The notes: generated by a model from the sequence alone, not told the origin. 64,000 bases of DNA from Halioglobus sp. (GCA_028825045.1 JAPKAY010000009.1:29659-93658); one strand, 5' to 3'; positions 34,953 through 45,206 are shown, numbered from the stretch's first letter. Made by a program: numbers and translations.

Positions 34953-36155
34953 CTACTTCGGCAATCCGAGGATGTGTTCCGCAACGATATTGGCCTGCAC
35001 CTGACTGGTGCCGCCGCCGATCGTAGCGGAGAAGCTATTGAAATACGCGCGCTGCCAGAAACCTCCCTGGCGCGCCTCGTCGTCGCCAACGTAAAGAGCG
35101 CCCTCGGCACCCTGCAGGTTGATCGCCAACTGGCGCATACGCCGGGTCATCTCTGTGGCCCGAAGTTTATTTGACAGAGGCAGGGAACCCGGATAATCCG
35201 TGGTCAAAGGTCCGATATGGGACCGTCGTTCTCCCAGCATCATCGCCCTCTCCTCCATGATGGCCTTTACCAACTGGTCGCGAACCACCGGATCCTTGAG
35301 CACTGGTTCACCATCGCGCTGAACGTCGCGCAACTCACTGATCATGTCATCGACCACAACGCGCACCATGGACTGCCCACCAGCAGCACCGGCCTCAGCG
35401 CCACGCTCGTATTGCAGTGTTTGCATGGCAATTTTCCAACCCTGCCCCTCCTCGCCCATGATGCAATCAGCCGGTATGCGCGCGTCGGTAAAAAAAGTTT
35501 CCGTGAATCCGTATTCGCCGGTGATTTTGCGAATCGGACGGGTCTCTATGCCCGGCACCAGCATGGGTGACAAAAAGTAAGACAGGCCATCGTACTTGCG
35601 CGGCGCCTCTGGATTAGTGCGCGCCAGCATAATCATGTACTTGGCAAAGTTACCCATGGTGGTCCAGATCTTCTGACCATTAAGTACGTACTCGTCACCG
35701 TCGCGCACGGCCCGCAATTGAGCGTTACCCAGGTCTGAACCGTGGTCGGGCTCAGAAAAACCCTGACACCAGACATCTTCAGCATTGAGAATGCCCTTCA
35801 GGTATTTGGCCTTTTCTTCCTCTGTGCCCATCTCGTTGATCAACGGACCCGCCCAGCCGAGGCCAATCACGTTGAAACAAATGGGCACACCGTTGCGTCG
35901 CATCTCCTGATCGGCAATGCTCTGGAAGTTCGCTTCCACACCGCGACCCCCATACTCCTTCGGCCAGGCCATACCCAGATATCCGGCGGACCATATCTTG
36001 TGCTGCCATTCACGCAAAAACTCCAGCTGCCGCTCATCGCCTACTTCCATAAAGGTCTGGGGCAGAAGGAAACCGGGATTGGCTGGGTTGTTTTCTTTCA
36101 TCCAGGCGGACACTTCAGCCCTGAACTCCTTTAACTCCTTGTCACTCGCGCTCAT
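34953..36155 (-). CDS. Acyl-CoA dehydrogenase, larger member of a pair
   Basis: A 400-residue acyl-CoA dehydrogenase. Features: MAWPKEYGGRGV, QGFSEPDHGSDLGNAQLRA, VLNGQKIWTTMGNFAKYMIMLARTN and the C-terminal SATIGGGTSQVQANIVAEHILGLPK, where the Glu of YEGT is Gly (GGGT). This matches the larger chain of two-gene FadE enzymes acting on bulky CoA esters such as steroid side-chain fragments. It starts 5 bases upstream of the GST stop region in a tight minus-strand run: 36796, 36161, 34953, 33816. No ribosome site stands out beyond a purine-rich stretch before the ATG. Confidence 0.93.
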   Translation of the reverse strand: MSASDKELKEFRAEVSAWMKENNPANPGFLLPQTFMEVGDERQLEFLREWQHKIWSAGYLGMAWPKEYGGRGVEANFQSIADQEMRRNGVPICFNVIGLGWAGPLINEMGTEEEKAKYLKGILNAEDVWCQGFSEPDHGSDLGNAQLRAVRDGDEYVLNGQKIWTTMGNFAKYMIMLARTNPEAPRKYDGLSYFLSPMLVPGIETRPIRKITGEYGFTETFFTDARIPADCIMGEEGQGWKIAMQTLQYERGAEAGAAGGQSMVRVVVDDMISELRDVQRDGEPVLKDPVVRDQLVKAIMEERAMMLGERRSHIGPLTTDYPGSLPLSNKLRATEMTRRMRQLAINLQGAEGALYVGDDEARQGGFWQRAYFNSFSATIGGGTSQVQANIVAEHILGLPK

Positions 36156-36160
36156 CGTTT

Positions 36161-36793
36161 TTACTCCCTATCGGGGAACTGTAGCGGCTCCCCCTGTTGA
36201 TCGGCACGCTTGAATGCCGGTCTTTCCATCAAACGCTGCAGATACTCTGCCGTCTGCGGTTTGTAGTGTTGGTCGAATTTCAGCGCGCGTCCCAGATAAA
36301 GTGCGTAGCTCACTGCGATATCGGCAATGGTGAAGCGGTTATCTACCAGATACTCGTGGGACTCCAGGTGGCTGTCCAATCGTCGCAGGCGAGAGAGGTA
36401 CCACTTGCTGTAATCATCGGCCACTGCCTGCTTCTCGGGCGTGGGTTCGAGGTAGTAGTAACGCATGGCAATGGTTTGCGGGAAAGTCAGCGTCGCATCG
36501 GCATGGTGTAACCAGTTCAGATAAGCGCCGTATTCAGGGTGACTCGGTTCCAGACCAAAGTCATAGCGCTGGTAGTGATCGATCAGATACTGGCAGATAC
36601 CCACCGACTCGGTCATTTCGATATCGCCGTCGGAAAAGAACGGCACCGTGCCCAGACTATTGACCTTAAGGTAATCCCGTTCAAATACACGCGGGGGAAA
36701 GGGCAGGATTTGCACCTCGTACTCAAGCTCCAGTTCCTCCAGAGTCCACAGTGGACGCAGGGATCTTGCACTACTGCAATGCCATAGTTTCAT
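36161..36793 (-). CDS. Glutathione S-transferase family protein
   Basis: A 210-residue GST. The thioredoxin-like N-terminal domain begins MKLWHCSSARSLRPLWTLEEL with the likely catalytic Ser near residues 7-8, then LGTVPFFSDGDIEMTESVGICQYL (cis-Pro and glutathione gamma-Glu site). The C-terminal helical domain contains NRFTIADIAVSYAL, the N-capping Ser/Thr-x-x-Asp box of GSTs. It sits inside the acyl-CoA dehydrogenase operon, 2 bases downstream of one and 5 upstream of another. A role conjugating or isomerising a catabolic intermediate is plausible but not shown. Confidence 0.91.
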   Translation of the reverse strand: MKLWHCSSARSLRPLWTLEELELEYEVQILPFPPRVFERDYLKVNSLGTVPFFSDGDIEMTESVGICQYLIDHYQRYDFGLEPSHPEYGAYLNWLHHADATLTFPQTIAMRYYYLEPTPEKQAVADDYSKWYLSRLRRLDSHLESHEYLVDNRFTIADIAVSYALYLGRALKFDQHYKPQTAEYLQRLMERPAFKRADQQGEPLQFPDRE

Positions 36794-36795
36794 TG

Positions 36796-37968
36796 CTATA
36801 ACCCGTACTGGCGCGCTGCCAGATCACGCATAATTTCCTCGGAGCCACCGCCAATAGCGTTTACACGCACCTCACGGTAAATACGCTCCACACGACTCCC
36901 GCGCATATAGCCGCTGCCTCCCAGAATCTGCATTGCTTCTCTGGCGCAATATTCCATCGTTTCACTGGCCTGCACCTTGAGCAGCGCAATGTCACCCGGA
37001 TTGGCATTGCCGGCCTCTATGGCTTCGAAGCAAATGCGAATATACGCCTGAGTGGCATTCAGTTTCTGTTTCATCTGCGCGATTTTATGGCGAATGACCT
37101 GATGATCCGCCAGACGTTTGCCAAAGGTTTTGCGCTCCTGTGCCCAGGCGACAGCCTCTTCCAGGCAAACCCGACCCAGCGCTTCCATTCCTGCGGCCAT
37201 TGCCATCCGTTCGCCGTTAAAATTGGTCATTATCACCAGGAAGCCCTGATTCTCCTCGCCAATGAGGTTCGCGACCGGAACCCGCACGTTGTCAAAATAC
37301 AGTGTGGCCGTGTCCGATGCCCACCAGCCCTGCTTTTTGTCCAGTTGTGTACGGCTAAAACCTTCCGCATCAGTTGGAATCAACAACATGGAAATGCCCC
37401 TGCCGCCCTCACCGCCAGTGCGAACCGCCGTGGATACCCAGTTTGCACGCATGCCGCCGGTGATATAAGTTTTGGACCCGTTAACTATGTAATGATCACC
37501 GTCACGCACGGCAGTAGTCGTTAACTGTGCCACATCGGAACCGCCACCGGGTTCCGTGATGCCGAGCGAAATATGCTTTTCACCGGCTAATACCGGGGGA
37601 GCCACCATGTCTTTAAGCGCCTGTGAACCCCAGTTAATGATCGGCGGCAAACCGATACCATGCACCATCAAAGACGCCGCAACGCCGCCGACACCAATAC
37701 GCGCCAACTCCTCATTGGTGATCCACAGGTGCCAGACGTCGATACCCTCTTTTACGCCACCAAACTCCTCCGGGTGGCCGATACCGAGCAAGCCAACGGC
37801 CGCCGCCTTGGGCCATAGCTCAATAGGTATATGACAGGCCTCATCCCAATCCTCGGCATAGGGCATGATTTCAGCATCGATGAATTTGCGTAATTGCGTG
37901 CGCCATTCATGGTGATCTTCTCGCATATTGGGGTTAGGCAGGCGGGCGCTATCGAAATCCAGTGACAT
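36796..37968 (-). CDS. Acyl-CoA dehydrogenase, LCAD/IVD-type
   Basis: A 390-residue acyl-CoA dehydrogenase that leads the minus-strand operon. Marks: LLGIGHPEEFGG, LGITEPGGGSDVAQLTTTAVRDG, VNGSKTYITGGMRANW, RKTFGKRLADHQVIRHKIAQMK and the C-terminal ILGGSGYMRGSRVERIYREVRVNAIGGGSEEI. The C-terminal catalytic position is Gly, but LEEAVAWAQERKTFGK has Glu where long-chain acyl-CoA and isovaleryl-CoA dehydrogenases carry their catalytic base, so it should be active alone. The acyl chain length is unknown. Upstream (37969-38209) is non-coding. Confidence 0.93.
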   Translation of the reverse strand: MSLDFDSARLPNPNMREDHHEWRTQLRKFIDAEIMPYAEDWDEACHIPIELWPKAAAVGLLGIGHPEEFGGVKEGIDVWHLWITNEELARIGVGGVAASLMVHGIGLPPIINWGSQALKDMVAPPVLAGEKHISLGITEPGGGSDVAQLTTTAVRDGDHYIVNGSKTYITGGMRANWVSTAVRTGGEGGRGISMLLIPTDAEGFSRTQLDKKQGWWASDTATLYFDNVRVPVANLIGEENQGFLVIMTNFNGERMAMAAGMEALGRVCLEEAVAWAQERKTFGKRLADHQVIRHKIAQMKQKLNATQAYIRICFEAIEAGNANPGDIALLKVQASETMEYCAREAMQILGGSGYMRGSRVERIYREVRVNAIGGGSEEIMRDLAARQYGL

Positions 37969-38209
37969 AGGTTTATCTCACGAACAAAGAACATTTTGGG
38001 GCACTTATACTAATTCAGAGCGCGGCCAAGTGCATGCGCTAATGCGCCATTGATTTGGGCAACGGTGACAGCCCGTTTGTGCCTGGTTACTCTGTCCCGC
38101 CCGGAGCGCCTATTGTCCAAGTATCACGCCGCGCAATCCTGCAAAACCTCTAGATTGGCCCTGTGCGAGCCGAGCACAATCATCACCAACGTCAGCTTCG
38201 CGGTGTAAT

Positions 38210-38592
38210 TCACATTTTCTCCTGGCCGAGCACCGTTACACCGACAGTCTGCACAAGACTTTTTCTCGAATAACGAACAACCACATCACCTGAAGCACGA
38301 GAAACGCCGCCCATCTGCGCGCTGCTCGGCTCGATTATAGAATCTGGAGTACTGAAATCGAATTCCGCCAACAACACCGATAACAGCACCTTGCACATAT
38401 TGTGGGAAAACTTCTGAGCGGGACAGGCATGCTATCCAGCGCTTCCCGGGACTCGCGAAAACGTCCCCCGTGCTTTTCTTCGGTTGCCTCTATCTCTGCT
38501 TCGAGTCGCTGCTGCGACTCAGGGTGCTGTTTCACGTTAATCAATGTTCAGGCCAGCGCCGCATAGAGATTGGACAAAAAAACCCTGGTTAG
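38210..38592 (-). pseudogene. Cytochrome P450 remnant
   Basis: On the minus strand the I-helix region reads SNLYAALA-stop-TLINVKQHPESQQRLEAEI, where a TGA (38548-38550) stands in place of the expected Trp. After about 40 codons the frame shifts by one base into HACPAQKFSHNMCKVLL, the P450 haem-ligand loop with its Cys, and then the usual C-terminal SAQMGGVSRASGDVVVRY ending at TGA 38210-38212. About 80 residues normally between these blocks (K-helix ExxR and meander) are missing. Thus a nonsense mutation, a deletion and a frameshift are all present. Upstream (38593-38960) I see no further certain P450 piece; a 48-codon frame lies at 38636-38782. Confidence 0.85.
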
Positions 38593-38635
38593 CATTGATT
38601 ATATTGTGTGAAAGCTTACGCAGGGTGACCCGGGG

Positions 38636-38782
38636 CTAATCCGATTTAAAGCGGTGATAAAGGAACGTGAAATTGTCATCGGGCCAGGCATCGGCAGCGT
38701 CTCGCTGCTTTAGAATGCCTCCCACCAGGGCCATTGCAGGCTTCGGGCTGACCAGGTATCGCTGATTGTGGTTTGCGCTCAT
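38636..38782 (-). other. Short open frame in the P450 graveyard
   Basis: A 48-codon frame from ATG 38782 to TAG 38636-38638, starting MSANHNQRYLVSPKP and ending FLYHRFKSD. Composition is protein-like but I recognise no family, and there is no ribosome site at the usual distance. It may be a further fragment of the decayed P450 gene or of an adjacent gene. Confidence 0.25.
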
Positions 38783-38960
38783 CTAGACAGCGTCAATTCC
38801 TGCTGAATAGACTGCATGTGCCGGGCCGAGGAAGATGATCGTCCACTTTCTTGAGCGGCGGAGCCGATTGACGTGGTATCCACATTCTTCCTCTCTATCG
38901 GACACATTCCAGAAATCGTGCGGTAACGTATATTGTTAGATCGCTGCTCCCAACGACCCC

Positions 38961-39260
38961 TCAATATTTCAATCGCCACGCCTCGTAACCGCCATCGACA
39001 CTATAGACCTCCGTAAAGCCCTGACTAAAGAAATGATCAGCCGCCCCCTGACTGGAATGGCCGTGGTAGCAATAGACAATGATGGGCTTGTTCTTATCTG
39101 CGCCTGATAGAAATTCCTCAACATTTTCTTGCTGAACATTGATGGCGTTTTCGATACTACCGGCCTGGTAAGAACCGGGGTCCCTTACATCGGCGATAGC
39201 TGCCTCGCCCTTATCTATTAGTGCTTTCGCTTCATCAATTGATATACATTTAAACGACAT
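38961..39260 (-). CDS. glpE: Thiosulfate sulfurtransferase GlpE, single-domain rhodanese
   Basis: A 99-residue rhodanese. The active-site loop CYHGHSSQG has the catalytic Cys and matches the CYHGNSS loop of E. coli GlpE; the N-terminal AIADVRDPGSYQAGSIENAIN and the C-terminal VYSVDGGYEAWR are also typical. It transfers sulfane sulfur from thiosulfate to cyanide or a thiol acceptor. ATG 39260 is preferred over a start at 39305 because GGAGG sits 6 bases before it. It stands between two decayed genes, with no glp genes near it. Confidence 0.92.
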   Translation of the reverse strand: MSFKCISIDEAKALIDKGEAAIADVRDPGSYQAGSIENAINVQQENVEEFLSGADKNKPIIVYCYHGHSSQGAADHFFSQGFTEVYSVDGGYEAWRLKY

Positions 39261-39320
39261 GCTCGCCTCCAGAGAATAGTGGTGCACACGCACGTGCCAC
39301 AGCATAGCTCACAGAAATGA

Positions 39321-39626
39321 CAATGTCCTGTACCAGGGAAGAAAGTAGGGGCCCTGAAAGACTCTTTACGCGAGTTTCTGTGGGACCCTGGGGTGATCGA
39401 AGTGCCACGACCAATCTGGTGGTTCGTGCTACACGGGATCATTTTGAATATCCGCACCAGCCGACCCGCCGCCTCCTGCCGCACGGTGTGGACAGGACGG
39501 AGGTCTCCGCTTCTTTTCCATACACAGGACCAGGCTGATGCATTTTGCGAGACGCTGACACACCGTTTTGGGGACCAGGTAATCGTGGAGTTCGCAATGC
39601 GTTGTGGCGCGCCAGCTATAAGATGA
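39321..39626 (+). pseudogene. hemH: Ferrochelatase (hemH) 5' fragment
   Basis: The plus-strand frame from 39321 to TGA 39624-39626 reads VGALKDSLREFLWDPGVIE, then VPRPIWWFVLHGIILNIR, then SPLLFHTQDQADAFCETL and VEFAMRCGAPAIR. This is the N-terminal region of bacterial ferrochelatase, about residues 20-110. There is no start codon or N-terminal strand (GVLLVNLGTPxAP) in frame, and the C-terminal two thirds with the catalytic His and Glu are absent. It is therefore a dead fragment, presumably from duplication or transfer; the functional hemH should be elsewhere in the genome. Confidence 0.85.
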
Positions 39627-39648
39627 CTTGTCCCCGATCGTATCGGAA

Positions 39649-40098
39649 TTAAACCCAGCGCCTCACCTGCTGACAGTAGACCGCATACTCTTGGGCAAAC
39701 AGGCCCTGCAGCATCGCCTCTTCCGGGCGAATAAACCGCCACTGGACAATCACCGCAAACAGTACGGGAATCGCCAGCGTAGTACTGGCACCCACCGTAA
39801 TTGCGCAACCCAGCAAAACAGCCACCATCGCGAGATACATGGGATTGCGTGTATAGCGGTAGATACCCGCAGTAACCAGTGTCGTCACATTTCGAAAAGG
39901 TATGACATCTGTACCGGCGCGGAAGAATAAACCGTTAGCGCTCACCAGTAACAATAATCCAATGATGATCAGCACCCCACCGGACAACTGTCCCGCAAGG
40001 CTGGTAAAACGTGGTCCCGGAAAATATTCATTGCAGAAAAAAATCAGGATCAGGCCCAGCAACAGCCAGATAGGAGGGTAGATAATCCGTTTAACCAT
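39649..40098 (-). CDS. Isoprenylcysteine carboxyl methyltransferase-like membrane protein
   Basis: A 149-residue membrane protein with four hydrophobic segments and the ICMT/PEMT-like C-terminal signature: TAGIYRYTRNPMYLAMVAVLLG followed by EEAMLQGLFAQEYAVYCQQVRRW. The RNPMYL and EE motifs bind S-adenosylmethionine in related enzymes. Bacterial members methylate small hydrophobic substrates of unknown identity. It is 15 bases downstream of the ZIP transporter gene on the same strand and probably co-transcribed. The ribosome site is weak (no GGAG), which may reflect coupling. Confidence 0.85.
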   Translation of the reverse strand: MVKRIIYPPIWLLLGLILIFFCNEYFPGPRFTSLAGQLSGGVLIIIGLLLLVSANGLFFRAGTDVIPFRNVTTLVTAGIYRYTRNPMYLAMVAVLLGCAITVGASTTLAIPVLFAVIVQWRFIRPEEAMLQGLFAQEYAVYCQQVRRWV

Positions 40099-40113
40099 AG
40101 GGAGACAACCTGC

Positions 40114-40974
40114 TCAATTCGTGGATAGGTGAATACCGGCAGGTTCCACAGTGCCAATTCCGTAGGCCAGCACCAGGCCCAACAGGAATGCCAACGTCAG
40201 CTTGGCGCGATCGTGGCTGTGGAAGTGCACCTCCGGCAGCAGGTCGCTCAGGGCGATACAGATAAACGCCCCGGCCGAAAATGCCAGCGCGGCGGCGACC
40301 AGATAATTGCGGCTGTCCGCCACTACGTCAACGCCGAAAAAGAACAGCAGCGCGCCCAGGGGACACATAAGTGCGAAGACCAGGTTCGCACTAGTCTGCG
40401 CCTGCCGACTCCATCCACCTGCCCCCATTACCGTGACAATGGACATGGCATCCAGTGGCTTGTGCAGCAAGATGGCCAGAAATACACCGATTCCAACCAA
40501 TCCGCCCGCCATACTGCCCGCATGCATCACCGCACCCAGGGCGACACCGTCAATTAGAGTGTGTGCTGCCAGTCCCAGCGCCAGGCCGACCCAGCTCAGG
40601 CCGTGAACGGGGCTCTCATGCGCACGACCATCACCTTGATGGTCATGGTGATGGTCGTGTTGCGCGCCCTCTTCATGACTGAAATCATGCTGGTGAAAAT
40701 GAAACACTCGCAGCAATAACAGCATGACGATAAGCCCGAGCATCAGCCACGAAACCGCTGTATCCACGCCGTGGGGACCTCCTATTAGCGCTACACTGTG
40801 AGGCAACAGGTGATAAAACGCGACGCCGAGCATAAGACCCGAGACTAAGCTCATCACTAGTTGGGTGCGGGTATGCGTCATTTTTACCCAATTGGGCAGA
40901 AATCCCCCCAGTAGGGAAAACCCGGCAATGGCAAGACAATAACAAATGAGCAATAACGTGGGCGACACCAGCAT
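40114..40974 (-). CDS. ZIP family metal transporter
   Basis: A 286-residue ZIP transporter with about eight membrane segments. A long His-rich cytoplasmic loop lies between segments 3 and 4 (HFHQHDFSHEEGAQHDHHHDH). The metal-site helices are GLALGLAAHTLIDGVALG (segment 4) and VFLAILLHKPLDAMSIV (segment 5), the conserved H-x4-G/D pattern. It should import Zn2+ or a similar divalent metal into the cytoplasm. ATG 40974 (MLVSPTLLLICYCL) fits the family's short N-terminus; an in-frame ATG at 41031 with GAGG would add 19 residues and cannot be excluded. The ICMT-like gene follows. Confidence 0.88.
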   Translation of the reverse strand: MLVSPTLLLICYCLAIAGFSLLGGFLPNWVKMTHTRTQLVMSLVSGLMLGVAFYHLLPHSVALIGGPHGVDTAVSWLMLGLIVMLLLLRVFHFHQHDFSHEEGAQHDHHHDHQGDGRAHESPVHGLSWVGLALGLAAHTLIDGVALGAVMHAGSMAGGLVGIGVFLAILLHKPLDAMSIVTVMGAGGWSRQAQTSANLVFALMCPLGALLFFFGVDVVADSRNYLVAAALAFSAGAFICIALSDLLPEVHFHSHDRAKLTLAFLLGLVLAYGIGTVEPAGIHLSTN

Positions 40975-41141
40975 GGTCCCTACTTGTATGAAGTAAATTT
41001 TAGAGTGAATGCGCGGCGCATTATTCCACATTCAACCTCGCTTGTAAGTGCACACTGTGCTCCGGGAGGGTGATTTACGCCCCTGCGGGTATGCCCTTCT
41101 AAACGACCGCATTTTAGTCATTCTCGCACTTGCGAAAGGCA

Positions 41142-41173
41142 TTGACAGCTAAACTAATGACCATTAGTTTAGC
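41142..41173. promoter_or_regulatory. TTGACA element abutting a perfect 26-bp palindrome
   Basis: GCTAAACTAATG (41148-41159) and CATTAGTTTAGC (41162-41173) are exact reverse complements separated by AC. TTGACA (41142-41147) directly precedes the left arm; the -10 position 17 bases on (TAGTTT) falls inside the right arm. A protein bound here would block the promoter of the aldehyde dehydrogenase gene, whose ATG is 22 bases downstream. No regulator gene adjoins it. Confidence 0.75.
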
Positions 41174-41195
41174 GGCACGATACGAGGAGACCGCC

Positions 41196-42737
41196 ATGTC
41201 TATCTACGAAGTTATTGAATCCAACGATTCCCGTCGCCACCTGCAACTGCGCAGCCCGGTTTCCCTGGAACCTACCGGGGAATTGATTTGCGCGAACGCC
41301 GAGGATGTGGCGAGCGCCATCGCCAAAGCAAGGGCCGCACAGCCCGCCTGGGCCGCTACCAGCTTAAAGGACCGCGCAGCCGTCGTTGAGCGGGCACTAA
41401 AGATCGTACTGGAGCGGCAGGACGATATTATCGAAACTGTCGTCAAGGAAACCGGCAAGGCGCGCACTGATGCCATGAGCATGGAAGTTTTTTCGGTGGC
41501 AGACCAACTCTGCTACTACGCCAAGAACGCAGAGAAGTTTCTCAAGCCACGCAAGCGCAAGGTTCATGGCATCCTCGGGTTGATGAAGCAACTTCGCATT
41601 TTGTACAAGCCCCTTGGCGTTATCGGTCTGATTACGCCGTGGAATGGACCTTTTGTACTGGTTATGAATCAGGCGGCTCAAGCCGTTCTTGCGGGAAATG
41701 CCATTGTGGCAAAAGGCTCTGAAGTCACCCCCTACTCCGCCAAGTTGGCCGAGGACATCTTCCGCCAGGCAGGCCTGCCCGAGGGCGTGCTGCAGGTATT
41801 GCTCGGTGATGGTGAAACCGGTGCCGCTATCGTTCGCGGCGGCGTAGACAAAGTGTCCTTTACCGGCTCGGTCGCCACGGGTCGCAAAGTTGCGGAAGCC
41901 TGTGCCTCACAACTGATTCCTTGCACACTGGAATTGGGAGGCAATGACGCGATGATCGTCTGTGCCGACGCCGACCTGGATCGCGCCGCTGATGGCGCGT
42001 GGGTGGGTTCGTGCATGAATACCGGTCACTACTGCTGCGGCACAGAGCGGATCTACGTGGTGAAAGAGGTCTACGACGAATTTCTACGGCTGGTTCTGGA
42101 AAAAGGTAAGGGCCTGCGTCAGGGCCAACAGCATGGCTGGAACGAAGATGTCGGCGCGGTGTTCTGGGATCGTCAAATGACCATTATCGAAGCCCATGTA
42201 GAGGACGCCCGCGCCAAAGGTGCCAATATCCATATGGGTGGGCGCCGCAACCCGGAGCTGCCGGGTCTGTACTATGAACCCACTGTAATTACCGAAGTCA
42301 GCAACAGTATGGATATCATGCTGCTTGAGACTTTCGGCCCGGTGTTGTGCATTCAGAAAGTAGACAGTGAGACCGAAGCGCTGGCGCTGGCCAACGACTC
42401 CGAGTTTGGACTCAATGGCAACGTGTGGACTAAAGATAAGGAGAAGGGTTACCGCCTGGCGGCAGCCATCGACACCGGTGCTTGTAGCGTCAATGACATG
42501 GCAGTGAGCTACGGTATTCCCGCCGCACCTTTTGGCGGCAAGAAGAATTCTGGGCTGGGCCAAGTAAACGGAAAGAAAGGCATACGTGGCTACTGCCATG
42601 AAATGCCCATCGTGATCGACCGCTTCGGCGGGAAAATGCAGAACGGCTACCCTTACAGCGCGAAGAGTGCAGAGGGCATGAAGAAACTGATGGATTTTCT
42701 GTGGGTCAAAACGCCACTGGGTCGCTGGCTAAGCTAG
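41196..42737 (+). CDS. Aldehyde dehydrogenase (NAD(P)+)
   Basis: A 513-residue aldehyde dehydrogenase. NAD-binding ITPWNGPFVL and FTGSVATGRKVAEAC, catalytic Glu246 in TLELGGNDAM and catalytic Cys280 in GHYCCGTERIYV are all present. It oxidises an aldehyde to an acid with NAD(P); substrate specificity is not readable, but the hydrophobic C-terminal extension (LMDFLWVKTPLGRWLS) resembles membrane-associated fatty aldehyde dehydrogenases. Start: AGGAG 7 bases before ATG 41196; the frame is open to 41130, but that stretch carries the operator. It is convergent with proB. Confidence 0.93.
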   Translation: MSIYEVIESNDSRRHLQLRSPVSLEPTGELICANAEDVASAIAKARAAQPAWAATSLKDRAAVVERALKIVLERQDDIIETVVKETGKARTDAMSMEVFSVADQLCYYAKNAEKFLKPRKRKVHGILGLMKQLRILYKPLGVIGLITPWNGPFVLVMNQAAQAVLAGNAIVAKGSEVTPYSAKLAEDIFRQAGLPEGVLQVLLGDGETGAAIVRGGVDKVSFTGSVATGRKVAEACASQLIPCTLELGGNDAMIVCADADLDRAADGAWVGSCMNTGHYCCGTERIYVVKEVYDEFLRLVLEKGKGLRQGQQHGWNEDVGAVFWDRQMTIIEAHVEDARAKGANIHMGGRRNPELPGLYYEPTVITEVSNSMDIMLLETFGPVLCIQKVDSETEALALANDSEFGLNGNVWTKDKEKGYRLAAAIDTGACSVNDMAVSYGIPAAPFGGKKNSGLGQVNGKKGIRGYCHEMPIVIDRFGGKMQNGYPYSAKSAEGMKKLMDFLWVKTPLGRWLS

Positions 42738-42776
42738 TGTGTGCCCGCAAGGGCGGACGTGGCACAACCTGCAATG

Positions 42777-43898
42777 CTAAACCAGCACAAGATTATCCCG
42801 GTGGATGAGTTCTTCATCCACCTGGTAGCCAAGAATGCCCTCTATGTCCTTTGAGGGTGAGCCCATAATTCGCCGAGTTTCAGCGGCGCTGTAATTCACC
42901 AGGCCGCGGGCAACTTCACGACCCTGCGGATCGCGGCAGGACACCATATCGCCTCGGGTAAAATCACCAACCACACCGCGCACACCGACCGCTAGCAGAC
43001 TGCGTCCGGATTCACGCAGTACATGCACCGCGCCATCATCCAGTTCCACACTCCCAGGAATTTGCACCATACTTGCCAGCCACTGTTTACGCGCATTTTG
43101 TGGCTGCTTACCCGTTCGCAACCAGGTGCCGACGTTGTCTCCGGCCACCACACTACCGAGAATATCCGGCACCCTGCCAGAGGCGATCACGGTTTCTGTA
43201 CCCGAGCGCGCGGCCAGGCGTGCTGCGCGCAGTTTCGTGATCATACCGCCCCTGCCCAGCACGCCGCCCTCGCCTGCCATGGCATCGAGACTCGGATCGT
43301 GCACGTCGCACTGTTCAACCAGTTCTGCCGCAGCATTGCGGCGCGGGTCCTCCCGATAGAGCCCCTGCTGGTCTGTCAGTAGCAACAGCACTTCCGCATC
43401 AATCAGGTTCGCTACCAGAGCAGCCAGCGTATCGTTATCGCCGAAACGGATTTCCTCCGTGACGACGGTATCGTTCTCGTTGACGATGGGGACCACACCC
43501 AACTTCAACAAGGTTTTGAGCGTACCGCGAGCATTGAGATAGCGATCTCTGGCAATCACATCATCGTGCACCAGCAATACCTGGGCGGTAGCAATATCGT
43601 GGCGGTTAAATGCGCTTTCATAGCTTTGCACCAACACCGACTGCCCAACGGCGGCTGCAGCCTGTAACTCGTGGATGAGGTGCGGCCGCTCCGACCAGCC
43701 CAGGCGCACAATGCCCGCAGCCACAGCGCCACTGGAAACCAGTACGACCTCACAGCCCTGCGCGCGCAACTGAGCCAGTTGATCTACCAAAGAGGCGATC
43801 ACTTGCAGATCCAGGCCGCGACCATCGTCCGTCAGCAAAGCACTGCCGATCTTGACTACCCAGCGACGAGACTCTGAAATTTCTATTCGTTCAGCCAT
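42777..43898 (-). CDS. proB: Glutamate 5-kinase
   Basis: A 373-residue ProB: an amino-acid kinase domain ([81 protein letters not shown]) followed by a C-terminal PUA domain (about residues 280-370). It phosphorylates L-glutamate with ATP in the first step of proline synthesis and is normally feedback-inhibited by proline. It starts 8 bases after obgE, giving the common order rplU-rpmA-obgE-proB. proA is not in this window. Confidence 0.97.
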   Translation of the reverse strand: MAERIEISESRRWVVKIGSALLTDDGRGLDLQVIASLVDQLAQLRAQGCEVVLVSSGAVAAGIVRLGWSERPHLIHELQAAAAVGQSVLVQSYESAFNRHDIATAQVLLVHDDVIARDRYLNARGTLKTLLKLGVVPIVNENDTVVTEEIRFGDNDTLAALVANLIDAEVLLLLTDQQGLYREDPRRNAAAELVEQCDVHDPSLDAMAGEGGVLGRGGMITKLRAARLAARSGTETVIASGRVPDILGSVVAGDNVGTWLRTGKQPQNARKQWLASMVQIPGSVELDDGAVHVLRESGRSLLAVGVRGVVGDFTRGDMVSCRDPQGREVARGLVNYSAAETRRIMGSPSKDIEGILGYQVDEELIHRDNLVLV

Positions 43899-43906
43899 GA
43901 AAGGTC

Positions 43907-45124
<1,218 letters not shown>

Positions 45125-45206
45125 TTAGGGAAAAGACTTCGTGAATCGCTCTATGCTCGCGATGCCACTTTCTGGGCTCGATGCTACAACTACCAATCCT
45201 GAACAT

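Noticed and set aside
39218..39808. 196-residue minus-strand open frame
   Set aside because: It lies antisense to the ferrochelatase fragment and overlaps glpE and the ICMT-like gene; Cys/Arg/Gly-rich with no family features.
40129..40606. Plus-strand open frames opposite the ZIP transporter
   Set aside because: Complementary to its His-rich and membrane codons; no ribosome sites or recognisable domains.
42738..42770. TGTGCC/GGCACA hairpin between the aldehyde dehydrogenase and proB
   Set aside because: Six-pair stem with a long loop and no T-run; not enough for a terminator call.
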